Assembly (NCBI GenBank): GCA_032718475.1
Contig: JAUCBJ010001864.1
Location: 1 to 64,000, forward strand
From: Nemertoderma westbladi
Taxonomy: Eukaryota; Xenacoelomorpha; Nemertodermatida; Nemertodermatidae
Direction: 5' to 3'
DNA: 64,000 nt
Position 1 is the stretch's first letter. Each line of letters begins with the position of its first letter. The position numbers and the translations under genes are program-made. Shown piece by piece: positions 33,071-43,830 of this stretch. The notes under the pieces were generated by a model, which saw only the letters and a list, made by a program, of their open reading frames with translations, was not told where the DNA came from and ran no database searches.

Positions 33071-34532
33071 GCGAATTATTTTTTGTGCAGAATTTCAACT
33101 CATTTAAATTGACCGCTACAAATTAAGTTGCATTTGTCTGTACCTAGATTAACCAATGAGACTGCAGTTATTAGATTGTAACCAATGTCGTGCAAATTAT
33201 ATATTAGCTGGACCAATAGCTATCTTTAAAAACCTGTTAGAACCTATAGAACAATCGAGAATTTTCTCGATTGATTGCGGCACAAATTTGGTATATAAAG
33301 GTGCGATTTGTTCATTAGTTATCAATCTCAATTATATTCTAACACTCACACATTCTCTCTTCACTTACACAATTATTCTGAGTTATCTGATATTTGTTTA
33401 TTCTGTCATTAGTTTTCAGATTACATTTTGTATTATTATCTGCAATAAATTCAGAAATACCGCTACCTGCCTTTCTTTTCACCATGATTCACTACGGTGA
33501 ACACACTTAGAAACAGGATGGTCGGCTAGAGATCGGGCCGCAGCAATGAACGAGAACATCAAGGGAATGTAGACAGGAGACAACCCGCAATACCACCTTA
33601 GTTATTCGCCCATCGCCTGAAAGGTTAGACAGCGTTCGACGCCTTGCTACCTAAGCGTAAGACCAAAGATCAAAGGTAGAAGTAGTGACACGCTGTAAGC
33701 CTAAAATTACATCTTAGGGACTGTACTGTCTTAATTCAGGAAAAAACCGCAGTAGACCTTCACATTCCTACGGGGGAGGGAAAGAGCAGGCAGATACTAG
33801 TACGCAGATAGGACGTAGGCACACCGGTACGAAGCATACACATTGGTAGGGTACAGCAAACTGTACGCCTAACTCTTGCTAAGTGCAGGTGCGTTTGCGA
33901 CTATTTGCAGTACAACGGTGTCCATTGCATTAGAACTTGTAGGCTAGGAGGGTTGTTGTGTTTCACCTGAATTGGGATTGTACCGTTCAGGCGGTAGGGC
34001 AGTTTACAACTAGGCGCAAATAAATTGAGGCTATTAGGGATATACTAACATCTACCGTGTCCCCGCCAACGTCTTGATAGGAAGTTACCCAGCCTACCTA
34101 GGTGACTAAAATTCCAGATAAGAGCCAGGATAGCTATTAGTAACCGTACGCCTACTGTAGTAAACTAACACATTTCTTCTTAGTATTAGGGGCCTGGTAA
34201 ATTAAAATTGCCGAATTCTGGGCGTAGCATTAACCTTATGCCTGAATTTGAGTCCTGGAAATACGCAAGAGGGGAAGGAACCTTATCATTCGTGAGTATT
34301 GGACCTACAAGTTACAAAATTAGAATATTTGTAAAATGCACACCGTACCCAGTAATTATATATGTGAAGGAGCAAAACTGCTTTGACTGTTCAGAATTAA
34401 CACGCGCGTTAGAAATTATTTACACCTCAAAATATATAAAATTAACTTTTGTCCGTACTGCACTTTGCCCGCTAGTTAGACATCTCCAAATCTCTGCCTC
34501 TGTACCTAGCTAGCGTCCCTTTCGCCCAACCA

Positions 34533-34539
34533 TATAAAT
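34533..34539 (+). promoter_or_regulatory. TATA box in the 5' repeat
   Basis: TATAAAT within CCCAACCATATAAATCACAC, preserved at 51192-51198 in the 3' repeat. Its position about 250 bp before the repeat end fits an LTR promoter, with the start site near CCCTTAGTCCGTCAGTGAGTC. Confidence 0.45.
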
Positions 34540-34791
34540 CACACTGCGGCAAAGTATACGAGCCCCTTAGTCCGTCAGTGAGTCAGCCTGATTTTAGGAT
34601 TCGCTGCGCGGGATTTTGTTTTATCGAAGTTTGTCTGCTCGTAGACTGTTTTCTGCCTCACCGGTTATAAGAGATCGATACTGCAATATATTCGCTTACT
34701 TAGAGTTTACTGTTTTGGTGAGAAGGTCGGATTTATGATTTGATTCACAAACTTTACAGTAGGATATTGCAGGTATTGTTACTGTCTCTTC

Positions 34792-35606
34792 GCATCAGTA
34801 GGAATGTGTTTTACTGAACTACGGTTCGGTAGGACTAAAGTTATTTGAAAATGTTGTATTTTGAGGTAAAAGTTTATATTTGATTGGCTAAGTGCTAATT
34901 TTTTGAAATAAAAAATTTGATTTGAACCGCGTGTAAAATATTTTGGAATTGAATACCGGTGTTTAAAAGGGTTTAAATACCATATTGTACCGGTACAAAA
35001 TTTTCGTAAAGTAAAACCTAACTCTTTTGTTTTTCAGGATTCAGAACTCATTTCTAGACTGTAACGGGAGCAAGACCGTGTTTAGCAAGTTTGGGAGATA
35101 GATAACTCAACAACTTTGGTTGGGAAAATCGCGCTTCGTCCGCAACGCTGAAAACGGAAAGGTTCACGTCCGGTTTGTATCTGGGAATCTGTTTTTCTGG
35201 AGAATTATTGGAGTGGGTGAGTTCAAAAGGTTGCATAAATAAGTTAGGCATTACCGTATTAGTTAAAATTATTGTGGGTTCCACTGTCTCAAGTATTTAT
35301 GCATTCCGTATGATTTCTTTGTTCATTGCTGAATTAGTCCATATTATTGTATTTAATTTACCTTTTGATAACGCATATCGTTATCCGATTTATTTGTTAT
35401 AAAATTGGCCACTAGGCTAATTTTATTATATACTTATTCCGTGACATTTATTTGCTGTAAAATTGGCCGTTTAGGCTAATTTTATCCATCTGCTATAAAA
35501 TCGGCCGGTAGGCTAATTTTATATGACTGTAATTAGTACCGTTTAAATATAAATACGGTAAATTTGATACTTTGACACTCACTTTACTTGACTTACAACT
35601 ACCGAA
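34792..35606 (+). other. Leader of the 18.6-kb element
   Basis: Untranslated segment between the 5' repeat and the first ORF. I find no TGG-type primer-binding site at 34792. It contains three related stem-loops at 35401-35520 (separate entry). ORFs here are AT-rich and lack coding character. Confidence 0.5.
35401..35520 (+). promoter_or_regulatory. Triplicate stem-loop AAAATTGGCC...GGCTAATTTT
   Basis: Three imperfect palindromes at 35401-35424, 35459-35483 and 35497-35520 each pair AAAATYGGCC with GGCTAATTTT (9 of 10 or better with G-U) around a 4-5 nt loop. They lie 87-206 nt upstream of the first ORF, where packaging or translation signals are expected in retroelements. Function is inference. 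Confidence 0.5.
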
Positions 35607-36359
35607 ATGAGTGACAAACAAGACTATACGAAGAATACACCTACCGACTATGACTCATGTGGCGAGGATAAGTCAGCAGCGGAAGAACTACAGGGGAAGA
35701 CTCGCGAGCCTACCGAACCTACACCGTGTGCGTCACCAGTACATCCAACGGGAGTACCGGATGCCGTAGTACGAGGCGACGGCAGGACCGAGGACTTTCT
35801 AACTGTTCCGCAACCTAGATACAGGGAAACGGACATGGTAAGTTCAGCAGGAAGCACAGAAAGTGTGGTTAGAAGCGTCGGAGGATACATGGCGCATATA
35901 ACCAGGAGTATTGGAGAAGGCCAACGCATATTAAACGAGTTGACCGCTCCGATGTCTCGATTCGAGTTTTACACCCTCCAGGTTAGAGTACAAAGTAGAG
36001 TACATAAGTCCGTAGATAATCTAATTGGTCTACAAGATCTAGCTAGACAGAGACAGGACATGGATACTCAATTTAGAATCCTCGAGAAACTAATGATCGC
36101 TAGAGAGAAACTGATTCAGTTTAAGTCGACGATTAGGCAGATACAACAGGAACAAGCGGACCAGTTGTTAGGTGAGTCAGTTTCGGACGAATTATTGCAG
36201 CCCGAGGAAGAACAGGAACTGTACCGACTGGATGGACAATTGAAACATCTGACGGACCACTTACGTATGTGCGGCGAGGATTCGGAGATTGGGAAACCGT
36301 GCCGGAGGCTACGAGGGAAACTTCACTCGCACAAATCGAATCGGCACCGGGAATACTAA
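35607..36359 (+). CDS. Gag-like ORF1, N-terminal segment
   Basis: A 250-codon frame from an ATG in good context (CCGAAATGAGT). The first 75 residues are polar and Pro-rich (GKTREPTEPTPC encodes one copy of the element's 20-nt motif). Residues 85-215 are helical with coiled-coil spacing (ILNELTAPMSRFEFYTLQV, then ILEKLMIAREKLIQFKSTIR). From about 36270 the neighbouring frame takes over as a convincing continuation (GDWETVPEATRETSLAQIES), so the last 30 codons are probably out of frame after an indel. Likely the N-terminal part of Gag, the structural protein of the virus-like particle; no named domain recognised. Confidence 0.6.
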   Translation: MSDKQDYTKNTPTDYDSCGEDKSAAEELQGKTREPTEPTPCASPVHPTGVPDAVVRGDGRTEDFLTVPQPRYRETDMVSSAGSTESVVRSVGGYMAHITRSIGEGQRILNELTAPMSRFEFYTLQVRVQSRVHKSVDNLIGLQDLARQRQDMDTQFRILEKLMIAREKLIQFKSTIRQIQQEQADQLLGESVSDELLQPEEEQELYRLDGQLKHLTDHLRMCGEDSEIGKPCRRLRGKLHSHKSNRHREY

Positions 36360-37336
36360 ATCAATCGTTGGTCAGTATTCGTAGCGAAATCTGCGAGGGA
36401 AGTATGGTCACGTCAGAAGTTGCTCGACAACAACAAGAATTCTACCGACAACGACGAGAGATGGAGGAACAAGCTCAACTTCTAGTGATGCAGGCAGCAG
36501 TAGAGGAAGAGAAGCTACGCGTTGCAAATGTAGCGAGAATCTCTCATCTACAGGAACAAGCTGAATTAGAAGCAGCTGAAGTAGAAAGGTTAGAGGTAGA
36601 CATTGCCCAACAAACAGCAGCGGTTGATTTAGCGCAACGAAACGCAGCGGCCGAGTTAGAGCGACAAACGGCAGCGGCTGATTTGGAGCGACGAAACGCA
36701 GCGGCTGAATTAGAGCGACAAACGGCAGCGGCGGAATTAGAGCGAGAAAGGTTAGTTTCGGAAGCATGGGCCGAAATGAAAACACGGCAAATAAAAGCTC
36801 AATCCGCTATACGACAAGCGGAGTTTGAGGCGCAACGACAACAAACGGAACAACGAGAGAAGACAGCTAAACTTCATTTCGAACTCGAGAAGAAGGCGAG
36901 AGAATTAGCCGAAGCCAAGGAAAATCTGGATCTTCTAGCCCGCGATAGATCAATGAGATCTCGTGACCGACATGATTTGGACCAGTTAGAGGTAAGACAT
37001 CGCCAAATTCAGGAACGGAAGAAGGAAGGAAGCGTAGGAGCACCCGGACGGGAACGACAATTAGTAAAATACTTGTGTCAACGATTCCCACAAGTAACTC
37101 CTATGTTTGCACCAATTATGACTAAGAAACCTGTTTCGATTGCGGGTAGTAGTGATATTTCTCCTATCCATGGTGTGACGGAACACAGGTTGGTTATTCC
37201 GGACAAATTCATACCGTCAAGAGCAACGTCGTCGCCTATTTTGAAAGTCAAGGTAAGTAACCCACCGATTACAGATCGTAGTAGTTTGTTGACTGGACCT
37301 GCACTACTGACGACAAAACAGGTGAGTCCACCTTAG
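36269..37336 (+). CDS. Gag-like coiled-coil segment
   Basis: The frame overlaps ORF1 by 91 nt and has no convincing ATG, so it is read as its continuation after a frame change. Residues 45-240 form a long coiled coil. It includes five 9-residue repeats (RNAAAELER/QTAAADLER), encoded by 27-bp tandem repeats at 36608-36742. The end is Pro/Ser-rich. It stops at TAG 37334-37336; the same frame resumes at once (IPKPVTHYTYPMTFRPTRPL) and joins the 37370 ORF, so a single stop codon separates two parts of one polyprotein. Readthrough or mutation cannot be told apart here. Confidence 0.6.
   Translation: MRRGFGDWETVPEATRETSLAQIESAPGILNQSLVSIRSEICEGSMVTSEVARQQQEFYRQRREMEEQAQLLVMQAAVEEEKLRVANVARISHLQEQAELEAAEVERLEVDIAQQTAAVDLAQRNAAAELERQTAAADLERRNAAAELERQTAAAELERERLVSEAWAEMKTRQIKAQSAIRQAEFEAQRQQTEQREKTAKLHFELEKKARELAEAKENLDLLARDRSMRSRDRHDLDQLEVRHRQIQERKKEGSVGAPGRERQLVKYLCQRFPQVTPMFAPIMTKKPVSIAGSSDISPIHGVTEHRLVIPDKFIPSRATSSPILKVKVSNPPITDRSSLLTGPALLTTKQVSPP
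36608..36742 (+). repeat. 27-bp tandem repeat (5 units) in the coiled coil
   Basis: Units of the form CGACAAACGGCAGCGGCTGA plus TTTGGAG encode alternating QTAAADLER and RNAAAELER. The period keeps frame, so expansion lengthens the helix. Confidence 0.85.
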
Positions 37337-37369
37337 ATACCTAAACCGGTTACGCACTACACGTACCCA

Positions 37370-40171
37370 ATGACGTTTAGGCCTACAAGGCCTTTGGATT
37401 CAAACGCCGTCGTCCGACCACCGTTCAACCAGTTTACATCGCAATCTACGACTTCGAGGAAGACTTGTGAGCCTACCGAACAACGGAGACCAGTGGATAC
37501 GCGACCGGTTCAGTTTACATCGCAATCTACGACTTCGAGGAAGACTTGTGAGCCTACCAAACAACGGAGACCAGTGGATACGCGACCGTTCAACCAGTTT
37601 ACATCGCAATCTACGACTTCGAGGAAGACTTGTGAGCCTACCGAACAACGGAGATCAGTGGACGATGTTCCGAAACGAAACGTTAGAATTCGTACGACGC
37701 AACGGACGCGAGCACGTCAACCACCATATCCAGATGATAGTAGTACTTCGAGCGAATCGGATTACCCAAAACGCGAGGTATTTAGAACAGGGGCGGCAGA
37801 TCAATATAAACGCGAGCGTTCAGACAACTCCTTTGTAGACAATCCTCCACAGAATACACCAATACAAAGGGCGTTACAACCAACGGACGCAATTAGTACT
37901 CAGCAATTTGCCGACATTCTGCGACCAGTTGTCAACAAGTTGGTCCAGATCGAGGAACGCTTGGAGGAAGTTCAAACCGATAGTTCGAGGAACACTGAAT
38001 TCGAACACAATAGACACCCGAAGGAACCACAAAGACTGGTACCTTCAAAACATACTTCGTATCAGGGAAAAGCGCCAAGAAGGGATATCAACCAGATTAC
38101 CAACCAAGGACGCGAAACTCTGAACGTTGCCGAGGAGATAGCGAAATTCGCAGCTAGACAAGGACTACCGGTGCAACAACCACCTAAGTTTTCCGGTAGC
38201 TCAAAACACTGGCACACTTTCGTAGACTATATCGAATCTCAGATCGCCGTGTGCGCCTTTACATCACGGGAGAAGTTTAATTACCTGCTTCAAACGTTGT
38301 CGGGAGAATCTAAACGTTTGGCGGAGACCTTCGTTGGTGTACAGGACGCCTTTGAACTAGCGTACGATCGTTTAACTTCGATATATGGAGGTACAGTCAG
38401 CATGGCCAGGTCAGTGATAGAGGAACTCTGTAAGGGAGGGGCTATTACTAAACCCATCGACTTATTGAAACTGGCTGACGAAATAAAGAACGCTATCACT
38501 ACTTTGAGATCCATTGGACAACTTGACTACGGGAATACCCCTACAGTCCTATTAAAGATCATAGGACGACTCCACCATCGACTTCGTCGGGAGTGGAGGA
38601 AGATTGAATACCAGCGGGAAGAGCGGGGTGGATTCTTAAAACTGGAGGATGTGTACCTTTTGATATCTAGAGAAGCAGTGGTAGAAACTCGATCCAACTA
38701 CACTGACCAGCACATCGTGGCAGAAGGAATCACCTTGCCATCTTCAAACCGACAAAAACCCCAGACAACATCCACCAAGACGGCCACTTACGCCACATCG
38801 ACGGAAACACGACAATTCTCGGATGGTAGTAGGGTATCTGCGCCCATTGGGATAAAACAGACTAGACAGCAACTCAGTACAGACTTCAGCGGCTGCCAAT
38901 ACTGCGAGCATTTAGGCAAGCGGTATATTGGTCACAAGTTAATAGGTTGTCGACAGTTTCGCGAGTTAAACTCGGAAGAACGACGGCTGCAGATACGGCC
39001 ATTGGACTCTTGTTGGCGGTGTACGCGACACGGACACGTCCGCAAAGATTGCCCAAATACCGACACTTGTCCATCCTGTGGACGCAACCACGACGGTCTG
39101 CTCCACACAGACAGCCACACGCCGACAAAACGCTTCGCCAGGGAACACCCGGAAGCAGCAGCGAAATGTAATACGGCCTACAAGAATCGAGAATCGAAAA
39201 CAACTCCAACCTTCGTGACACATATTAAGGATTGCTTCTCAGAACAATCCGGATCGTCGGATGAAGAGTCAGAAGACTACGACGTATATTCCGATGGAGA
39301 CGAACAACCATCGATCGCGCTTCTGACGACTGACCAACTAAAGGGATTCAGCGTAATTCCGATTAAGATTACTGGCACAAAGGGGAGCAAGAGAATCTAC
39401 GCTATCCTGGATTCAGCCTCATCTCACAGCTACGTGGATGAGCAGATAGCTGATGTAGTGACGGATCTCAGACAAGGTAAGCGCGTCAGTTACACCATAA
39501 GTAGTATGCACGGACAACGTGCAATACCAGTGACACGAGTTAAGTTAAACTTAGACACTCTTCTTCCAAAATCGCAACACAGCGAAAAGGAGAGGTCTTT
39601 GTTACCCTTTAAGGATTTGACTTTTGCGGCCACCAAGGACTTTAGTAACCTACTAGGTCCTGTCCCAGAACAATCCTTGGAGGACAGTAAGTATTTCAGA
39701 CACCTTGGTGTACCTGAATGTCCTGTCAATTATAGATCGGTAGCCATGCTGATCGGGACAGACCAATTCAACCTACATCAAGTGTGGGAAACCAGACCAT
39801 CGGCAGTCGTAGCGGGAAACGCATACGCCTGTAGAACGCCGATAGGGTGGTATACTCGAGCGCCTGTGCGCACTCTGGACATAAGTGACGAGGAAGACGA
39901 TGTACAAAGTACATGTAGTTTATTAACTACAAATTCAATTCATTCCTTTTCACACAACGTGGACCATACTACACTACATTCGACAAAACATGACAGACGC
40001 GTAACTAGTATGATAAGTCACAAGGAGCAGCTAATCCACCAGGTGAGTTTAGAACTTGGGGAGAAGACGAGTCAGCTAGAGATTCCATCGACGACAGATG
40101 ATCGACAACGCCGGAAGGCTTGCGAGTCTACCTACCCCAATAACCTCAACAATACCCGTCGATATCGATAA
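37370..40171 (+). CDS. Gag (DUF1759-like), zinc knuckle and aspartic protease
   Basis: The 933-codon frame starts with three 27-28 residue repeats (37430-37664) that each contain KTCEPT, encoded by the 20-nt motif. Residues about 255-440 carry the Pao Gag-like region (LPVQQPPKFSGSSKHWHTFV, FNYLLQTLSGESKRLAETFV, AYDRLTSIYG, LRREWRKIEYQREER). Cys/His clusters follow: CQYCEHLGKRYIGHKLIGC, then CWRCTRHGHVRKDCPNTDTC, a CCHC nucleic-acid-binding knuckle, and CPSCGRNHDGLLH. The protease is IYAILDSASSHSYVDEQIAD, with Asp-Ser-Ala where most retropepsins have DSG/DTG. It ends at TAA 40169-40171, overlapping the pol frame that is open from 40142. Confidence 0.8.
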   Translation: MTFRPTRPLDSNAVVRPPFNQFTSQSTTSRKTCEPTEQRRPVDTRPVQFTSQSTTSRKTCEPTKQRRPVDTRPFNQFTSQSTTSRKTCEPTEQRRSVDDVPKRNVRIRTTQRTRARQPPYPDDSSTSSESDYPKREVFRTGAADQYKRERSDNSFVDNPPQNTPIQRALQPTDAISTQQFADILRPVVNKLVQIEERLEEVQTDSSRNTEFEHNRHPKEPQRLVPSKHTSYQGKAPRRDINQITNQGRETLNVAEEIAKFAARQGLPVQQPPKFSGSSKHWHTFVDYIESQIAVCAFTSREKFNYLLQTLSGESKRLAETFVGVQDAFELAYDRLTSIYGGTVSMARSVIEELCKGGAITKPIDLLKLADEIKNAITTLRSIGQLDYGNTPTVLLKIIGRLHHRLRREWRKIEYQREERGGFLKLEDVYLLISREAVVETRSNYTDQHIVAEGITLPSSNRQKPQTTSTKTATYATSTETRQFSDGSRVSAPIGIKQTRQQLSTDFSGCQYCEHLGKRYIGHKLIGCRQFRELNSEERRLQIRPLDSCWRCTRHGHVRKDCPNTDTCPSCGRNHDGLLHTDSHTPTKRFAREHPEAAAKCNTAYKNRESKTTPTFVTHIKDCFSEQSGSSDEESEDYDVYSDGDEQPSIALLTTDQLKGFSVIPIKITGTKGSKRIYAILDSASSHSYVDEQIADVVTDLRQGKRVSYTISSMHGQRAIPVTRVKLNLDTLLPKSQHSEKERSLLPFKDLTFAATKDFSNLLGPVPEQSLEDSKYFRHLGVPECPVNYRSVAMLIGTDQFNLHQVWETRPSAVVAGNAYACRTPIGWYTRAPVRTLDISDEEDDVQSTCSLLTTNSIHSFSHNVDHTTLHSTKHDRRVTSMISHKEQLIHQVSLELGEKTSQLEIPSTTDDRQRRKACESTYPNNLNNTRRYR
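37430..37664 (+). repeat. 81-84 bp tandem triplication
   Basis: Three near-identical units at 37431, 37512 and 37596 (AGTTTACATCGCAATCTACG start) lie in frame at the beginning of the 37370 ORF. Each contains GGAAGACTTGTGAGCCTACC, so the triplication also triples the element-wide motif. Confidence 0.9.
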
Positions 40172-43100
40172 CGGAGAAGACTATCAGGTGGTTAGAACAA
40201 GATACAGCTGAACCTGGTAGCTACGAACCATGTATGTCGGAACAAGAGAAACAATCTTTGAGGATCATGGAAGATACTATCCGCCAGACGAAAGATGGAC
40301 ATTATGAGGTAGGGATGTTATGGCGTAGCCAAAGTCCTAAACTCATAAATAACTATCCACTAGCTTTAAGACGTCTATACTCAATACGACAACGTCTATT
40401 AAAGGACGAGAAAGCCCATCTGCAGTACAACACTCAGATGGAGACGTATTTGACCAAGGGATACGCTATCCGAATGACTAACCCAGAGATAGTGACTAAC
40501 CAGACATACTACTTACCACATCACTTTGTGAGACACCCCGACAAACCAGACAAAGTACGTGTAGTCAATGACTGTGCGGCTCTGTTTGAGGGAATGTCCC
40601 TCAATAGCGAGTTGATGGATGGACCAAACATGAATAATTATCTTATGGGGGTGATTATGCGCTTCCGTCAGCGTCAAGTAGCCTTTACTTGTGACGTTGA
40701 AGCTATGTTTCACCAAGTGAGAGTGTTAGAGCGAGACAGAGACAGTTTGAGGTTCCTCTGGTATCCGGAAGGAGACTTAAGTCTACCACCGGCGACTTAC
40801 CAAATGCAAGTTCGCGTTTTCGGTGCCAGGGACAGCCCAAACTGTACAATGTATGCCCTAAAGCAAGCCGCTAGGGATCAGAAACACCTGTATGACCCAG
40901 AGATAATTAAGATTGTGGAACGTGACTTTTACGTCGACGACGGCTTACAGAGTTGTGACACAGTAGAACGTGCTATAACAGTAGCACATCAATTACGGGA
41001 CTGCTTAGCGGGCGGAGGTTTCAACCTCACCAAATTCGCCTCAAACAGTGCCGAATTAGTAGACTCATTCGGAACGACTGAGCGTGGAGGTGGCGACATA
41101 GACCTAGAGTTCGAACCACTACCGACGACCAAGGTGTTGGGGCTCTTTTGGGACCCAAACACGGACAACTTTCGAGTCAAGGTGAGACTGGACAGTCAAG
41201 AAAACACACTGACAAAGAGATCATGCTTGTCAAAATTGAGCCGATTGTTCGATCCATTAGGATTCATCAGTCCAATAATACTGCAAGCCCGCATTTATAT
41301 GCGCAGTATTTGGAAGGATGGACTGACATGGGACGAGCCGATCTCATCAGACCAAGTGGACTTATGGAAGACCTGGGAGGCAGAATTATCTTCGCTAGAG
41401 GATTATTCCATACCCAGAGTCTACTTTCCATTACAAACAACATTTCCTGACAACTTGGAATTACATTGTTTTTCCGACGCCAGTGACAACGGTTTTGGTG
41501 TGGCAGCGTACTTGCGCAGACAAGTAGACTCAGAAGAATTCGATGTTTCGCTCATTACTTCTAAGGCAAAAACAATGCCTACTAAGTATATGACGACACC
41601 ACGAGCTGAGCTACAAGCCGCAACCCTGTCAACCACAATCGTGAACCTTATACAGACAGAACTACAGTCAAGTTTACAGATATTTTATTGGACTGACGCG
41701 ACGTTGGTTTTATTTTACATAAACAACGACACACTTGAATTCAAGACATTCGTAGCTAACCGTCGCGCAGAGATTCTAGACCGTTCAATAAAGGAAGATT
41801 GGCGACATTGTCCCGGACCACAAAACCCAGCCGATATTGCGTCAAGAGGAATGATGCCTGAGGAATTCTGTAAACCGGAGAACAAAGAATTTTGGCAACA
41901 CGGACCCCAATTCTTGCAGAAATCGACACAAGATTGGCCACCGTTATACGACAACAAGTCTAACACCATCCCTAAGGACGCCGAAATCAAGAAACCAAAA
42001 AAGGGGAAGGCAAAGAAAAAGACGACGGCGGCTAAACTCAAGAAGAAACCGAAGGCGAAATGGAAAGATATAACTTCAAAGGTCAAGAACGGAAGACTTG
42101 CGAGCCTTTCTACACCAGACATATCGCCAGACGGTCAACCAGATACGTTACTAGACAGCCAACCAGACATTTTGCCAGACATATCACAAAATGTTCTACC
42201 AGACACTAGTAACATACTGACAAATAGTAAAGCCGCAGTTTCTCTATTGGAGCGGCCTTCTATTGACAAGCAACCAGATACGTTACCAGACGTATCGCCA
42301 GACACGTTACTAGACGGTCAACCAGACGTTTTGCCAGACACATCACTAGATATTTCGCCGGATGTTCCGCGAAACATTTTACCAGACATGTCACAAAATG
42401 TTCTACCAGACACTAGTAACATATTGACAAACAGTAAAGCCGCAGTTTCCCTATTGGAGCGGCCTTGTATTGACAAACTACCAATTTTGACACACTTGAG
42501 CAACCATAAGCACGGTGAAACCTCATGTATTACAGATGTGGGTAGTACCTACGCTAATGTAAATACAGGTGTTACTTTGCGCTCAAGAGACATACCAAAC
42601 TTGCAACCTATGGTGAGACCCGGGATTAATGTCGGCAGAAAAATAAGTTTACCGAAACCCACTGACCCCATAGAGTTCAAACCACCATTAACGATCGACT
42701 TACAAAGTACTGACAACCAGAGTAAAAAGACGAAGAAGGACAAATTACTTGTAGACCCGGACGGATCAACAGTCAACAAGGGAATACCTACCGGCGGACC
42801 CGTGGGCCCTTCTAGTAAATCAAAACCTTCCAAATTCTTTGACTTACCTGATGACGTCACAAATACTCACGTCGACCGTATTGTAAACTTAACAGATTCT
42901 TGGACAAACGCTTGCCGAAAATTAGCGTGGATTGTACGTTTTGTACAATACGTTAAAGGCAAACGAGACTTTACACGTCGACTTACATTGACTGAGATTG
43001 ACAGGTGTGAGATTAAATTAATTCGCCATTACCAACTGCGATATTTCGCGCGCGAATTCACATCTATAAATCAAGGTCAACCAATCAAGTCGTCACCAAT

Positions 43101-43830
43101 ATTGAGTTGGAGTCCGATAATTTATAATGGCTTAATTTGTCATAAATCTCGGCATCAAAACATTGACTTTAACACAAACTTTAGATACCCAATAATAATA
43201 CCACAACATCACGAACTACAACGTGCAATGATACTGGACGCACATTTACATCTGAAACACGCTGGAAGACACCACTGTCTTTCCTACTTACGTACAAGAT
43301 TTGTATTAATTAGACCCAGTAAAGCATTAAGTTCAGTGACACGTACGTGTATTATTTGTAAAAAGGTACATTCTAGAATAGGTACCCAAGAAATGAGTGA
43401 ACTTCCACAAGCACGACTTCAAGCATTCAGACCACCTTTTACAGAGACTGGAATTGATTGCTTTGGTCCCATACATACGAAACGTGGATGTATACTAGTA
43501 AAACGCTGGGGACTGATTTTCACATGTATGTCCAGTAGGGCAGTTCATATTGAACGTGTGATGGATCTTTCCACCAACGCGTTTATACTAGCATTGCGGC
43601 GATTTATCGCTAGACGCGGACTAGTGAAGTGCTTGTACTCAGACCAAGGGACAAACTTTGTTGGTGCTCGAAATGAGATTGCTAGAGCCTTTAAGAAATT
43701 AGATCATGATCAAATCTCGAACGAACTACAACCTCACAAGATTGTTTGGAAGTTTAATCCTCCAGATAGTCCATGGAGAGGCGGAGTCTGGGAGAGATTG
43801 ATTAGATCAAAGCAAAGGTCATTCCAGTAA
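40142..43830 (+). CDS. BEL/Pao pol: RT, RNase H, long linker, integrase
   Basis: The frame is open from 40142, with the first ATG at 40234 (1198 codons). RT motifs: PDKVRVVNDCAALFEGMSLN, VAFTCDVEAMFHQV (palm Asp), RVFGARDSPNC and the catalytic DFYVDDGLQS. RNase H: LHCFSDASDNGFGVAAYL, TPRAELQAATLS, IFYWTDATLVLFYI. A linker of about 370 residues follows with a Lys-rich stretch (KKPKKGKAKKKTTAAKLKKK, a possible nuclear signal) and PDxLPD repeats; such linkers are usually much shorter. Integrase: HLKHAGRHHCLSYLRTRF to CIICKK (HHCC), TGIDCFGP (D), YSDQGTNFVGA (D) and WRGGVWERL (E). It breaks by a one-base shift near 43817 into the next frame. Confidence 0.9.
42116..42482 (+). repeat. CCAGAC-rich repeats with a 98-bp direct duplication in the pol linker
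   Basis: 42178-42275 and 42385-42482 are near-identical direct repeats (offset 207 bp) encoding QNVLPDTSNILTNSKAAVSL and more. They are embedded in short CCAGACNNNTTG-type units encoding PD-rich peptide. Located between RNase H and integrase. Confidence 0.85.

Larger units (their letters stand above)
32869..34791 (+). repeat. 5' terminal direct repeat (LTR)
   Basis: Matches 49544-51450 from TATAGAATTATATTCC to ACTGTCTCTTC. It contains a tRNA-like segment near its start (32998-33070) and a TATAAAT box (34533-34539) about 250 bp from its end, consistent with a U3-R-U5 layout with transcription starting near 34565. ORFs within it (33156-33500, 34208-34513) are not conserved between the two repeats and are not genes. 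Confidence 0.85.

Noticed and set aside
33156-33500. 114-codon ORF in the 5' terminal repeat (and the 61-codon counterpart at 49831)
   Set aside because: It runs through the block that differs between the two repeats and has no domain; the frame is not maintained, so it is fortuitous.
36291-36321. Two GGGAAAC heptamers in the ORF1/coiled-coil overlap as -1 frameshift sites
   Set aside because: In the ORF1 frame they are read GGG AAA C, so codon boundaries are wrong for X XXY YYZ slippage.
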